DNA of 64,000 bases. Origin: Thunnus maccoyii (taxonomy: Eukaryota > Chordata > Actinopteri > Scombriformes > Scombridae). Numbering within the stretch: the first letter of the stretch is position 1; each line of letters starts with the position of its first letter. Made by a program: the position numbers and the translations under genes. Location of the stretch: NCBI RefSeq assembly GCF_910596095.1, contig NC_056550.1, forward strand, positions 25,845,001-25,909,000, read 5' to 3'. The notes below the pieces were generated by a model. It was not told where the DNA came from and made no database searches. It saw only the letters and a list, made by a program, of their open reading frames with translations. Shown here in pieces: positions 63,011 through 64,000 of the stretch.

Positions 63011-64000
63011 TGCTGATTTATTTATTGAATACAACATGGTCTCATTGGCCTTCATCAGGTGTATGAATAAGTATTACAACAGTTTCAATATACAGTATTT
63101 ACATTGATGCAATGGAAATTACCGTGAAAATTAGTTCAACTGGTAGAAAACACACAGTAGTTCATACATATATAGGTAAAGAAAGCATCTTTTTAAAAAA
63201 ATCTGTAAAATAAATAAAATAAATAACACTTTCAAAAGCTTAGGAAAAGTAAAATAAGTAAAAAAAGGGTAAAATTGCCAAAGTTAATCATAAGTGGGAA
63301 TCTTACAGTGTCACCAAGAGCATTTCAATAAATCCAACTTGCTTTGCTGAAAAGTCAGAAAGACCATATTGAGGATATGATGAGGATAAAGGACCAATAT
63401 TCATAATTTAATGAATGCATAAACAGTTTATCCATCCACACAATAACCCCTGAATGAGGAAAGTATTAGTAGATGTAATGTACGATGTTACAGATATACC
63501 AGTAACTATGTTTCAATCACCAGTTGTGTGAATCTTGTGGTCCTCTGAATCAGTATGTGTATATTTGGAAGGGGTGGAGTTTTTCACTTTTGCTTCAGAT
63601 ATTTTTTTATTTAACGACATCTTGTGTCAAATAATGTTACAAAATTAGTCCCTTGAGATGGAGATGAAAACATAAAGTAGCTCTGAACAAAACATGGAGA
63701 GTAAAGCTGCTCAGTTTCAGTGAAAATGTAAGTAAGTGGTTCAGTGGTGAACATCTGGATGTACGGATTTATTCTAATCTTTATACAATAGACCAAAATG
63801 TCACAAGTTTTAAATAGAATTATGATTTTCAACACTATCATAATGCTTTTTTTTGCTTCTGTCAATGATAAATGAGAGGATTTACATGTTAAAGAACATC
63901 ATTTAGCTCATCTCATGAACTTTTTAACATTTGAATTTTCACAATGCACTTAAAAATGTTCACTCCTGTCCTCCATGTCAGAATTGCTGATGAAAGAGAT
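63011..64000 (-). other. AT-rich sequence, possibly the 3' UTR of a gene beyond the window
   Basis: Minus-strand AATAAATAAA lies at about 63016-63026 (TTTATTTATT on the + strand). It is followed, at higher coordinates, by about 1 kb of low-repeat AT-rich sequence without open frames of note. That is what a 3' UTR of an upstream minus-strand gene would look like. Speculative. Confidence 0.2.

Noticed and set aside
1..64000. CRISPR arrays, rRNA, tRNA, prophage or bacterial operons
   Set aside because: No direct repeats with spacers, no tRNA A/B-box pairs or rRNA blocks were found, and the gene structure is vertebrate throughout.

Overview
The window is nuclear DNA from a ray-finned fish, most likely a percomorph teleost. 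The evidence is GT-AG introns, long gene-poor AT-rich stretches, many microsatellites, and families of short degenerate interspersed repeats of teleost type. Three protein-coding genes can be supported. (1) An intronless noggin gene lies on the + strand (24378-25046). (2) cbx2, the Polycomb CBX2 chromobox protein, lies on the - strand in five coding exons (52613 down to 47845). (3) enpp7, alkaline sphingomyelinase of the ecto-nucleotide pyrophosphatase/phosphodiesterase family, lies on the - strand in six coding exons (61463 down to 56369). Both multi-exon genes were joined by hand; every junction has AG/GT signals and a consistent phase, giving predicted proteins of 539 and 473 residues.

Layout. 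Positions 1-23.8 kb hold no recognisable gene, only interspersed repeats, simple repeats and unique sequence upstream of noggin. Noggin sits in a GC-rich island at 23.85-25.05 kb, with a 3' UTR of about 0.4 kb ending near an AATAAA at 25427. Positions 25.5-45.4 kb are again gene-free, with repeat clusters and several stretches of complex unique sequence that could be regulatory. About 45.4-47.8 kb is probably the long 3' UTR of cbx2. The 3.8 kb between cbx2 and the end of enpp7 is packed with nested repeats, including a LINE 3' fragment. Beyond the enpp7 start lies a compact candidate promoter, then unassigned sequence to the end of the window.

How the genes relate. enpp7 and cbx2 are adjacent and point the same way, as they do on human 17q25. 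Human NOG is also on 17q, so the block looks like a piece of the fish counterpart of human chromosome 17. The products do not form one pathway: noggin is a secreted BMP antagonist, CBX2 a nuclear H3K27me3 reader in PRC1, and ENPP7 a gut-surface lipid hydrolase. The large empty flanks of noggin fit the usual picture of a developmental gene with distant enhancers. I found no CRISPR array, rRNA, tRNA, phage or convincingly new gene system. The most useful extra observations concern the repeat families, long hairpins, the enpp7 promoter motifs and candidate enhancers.
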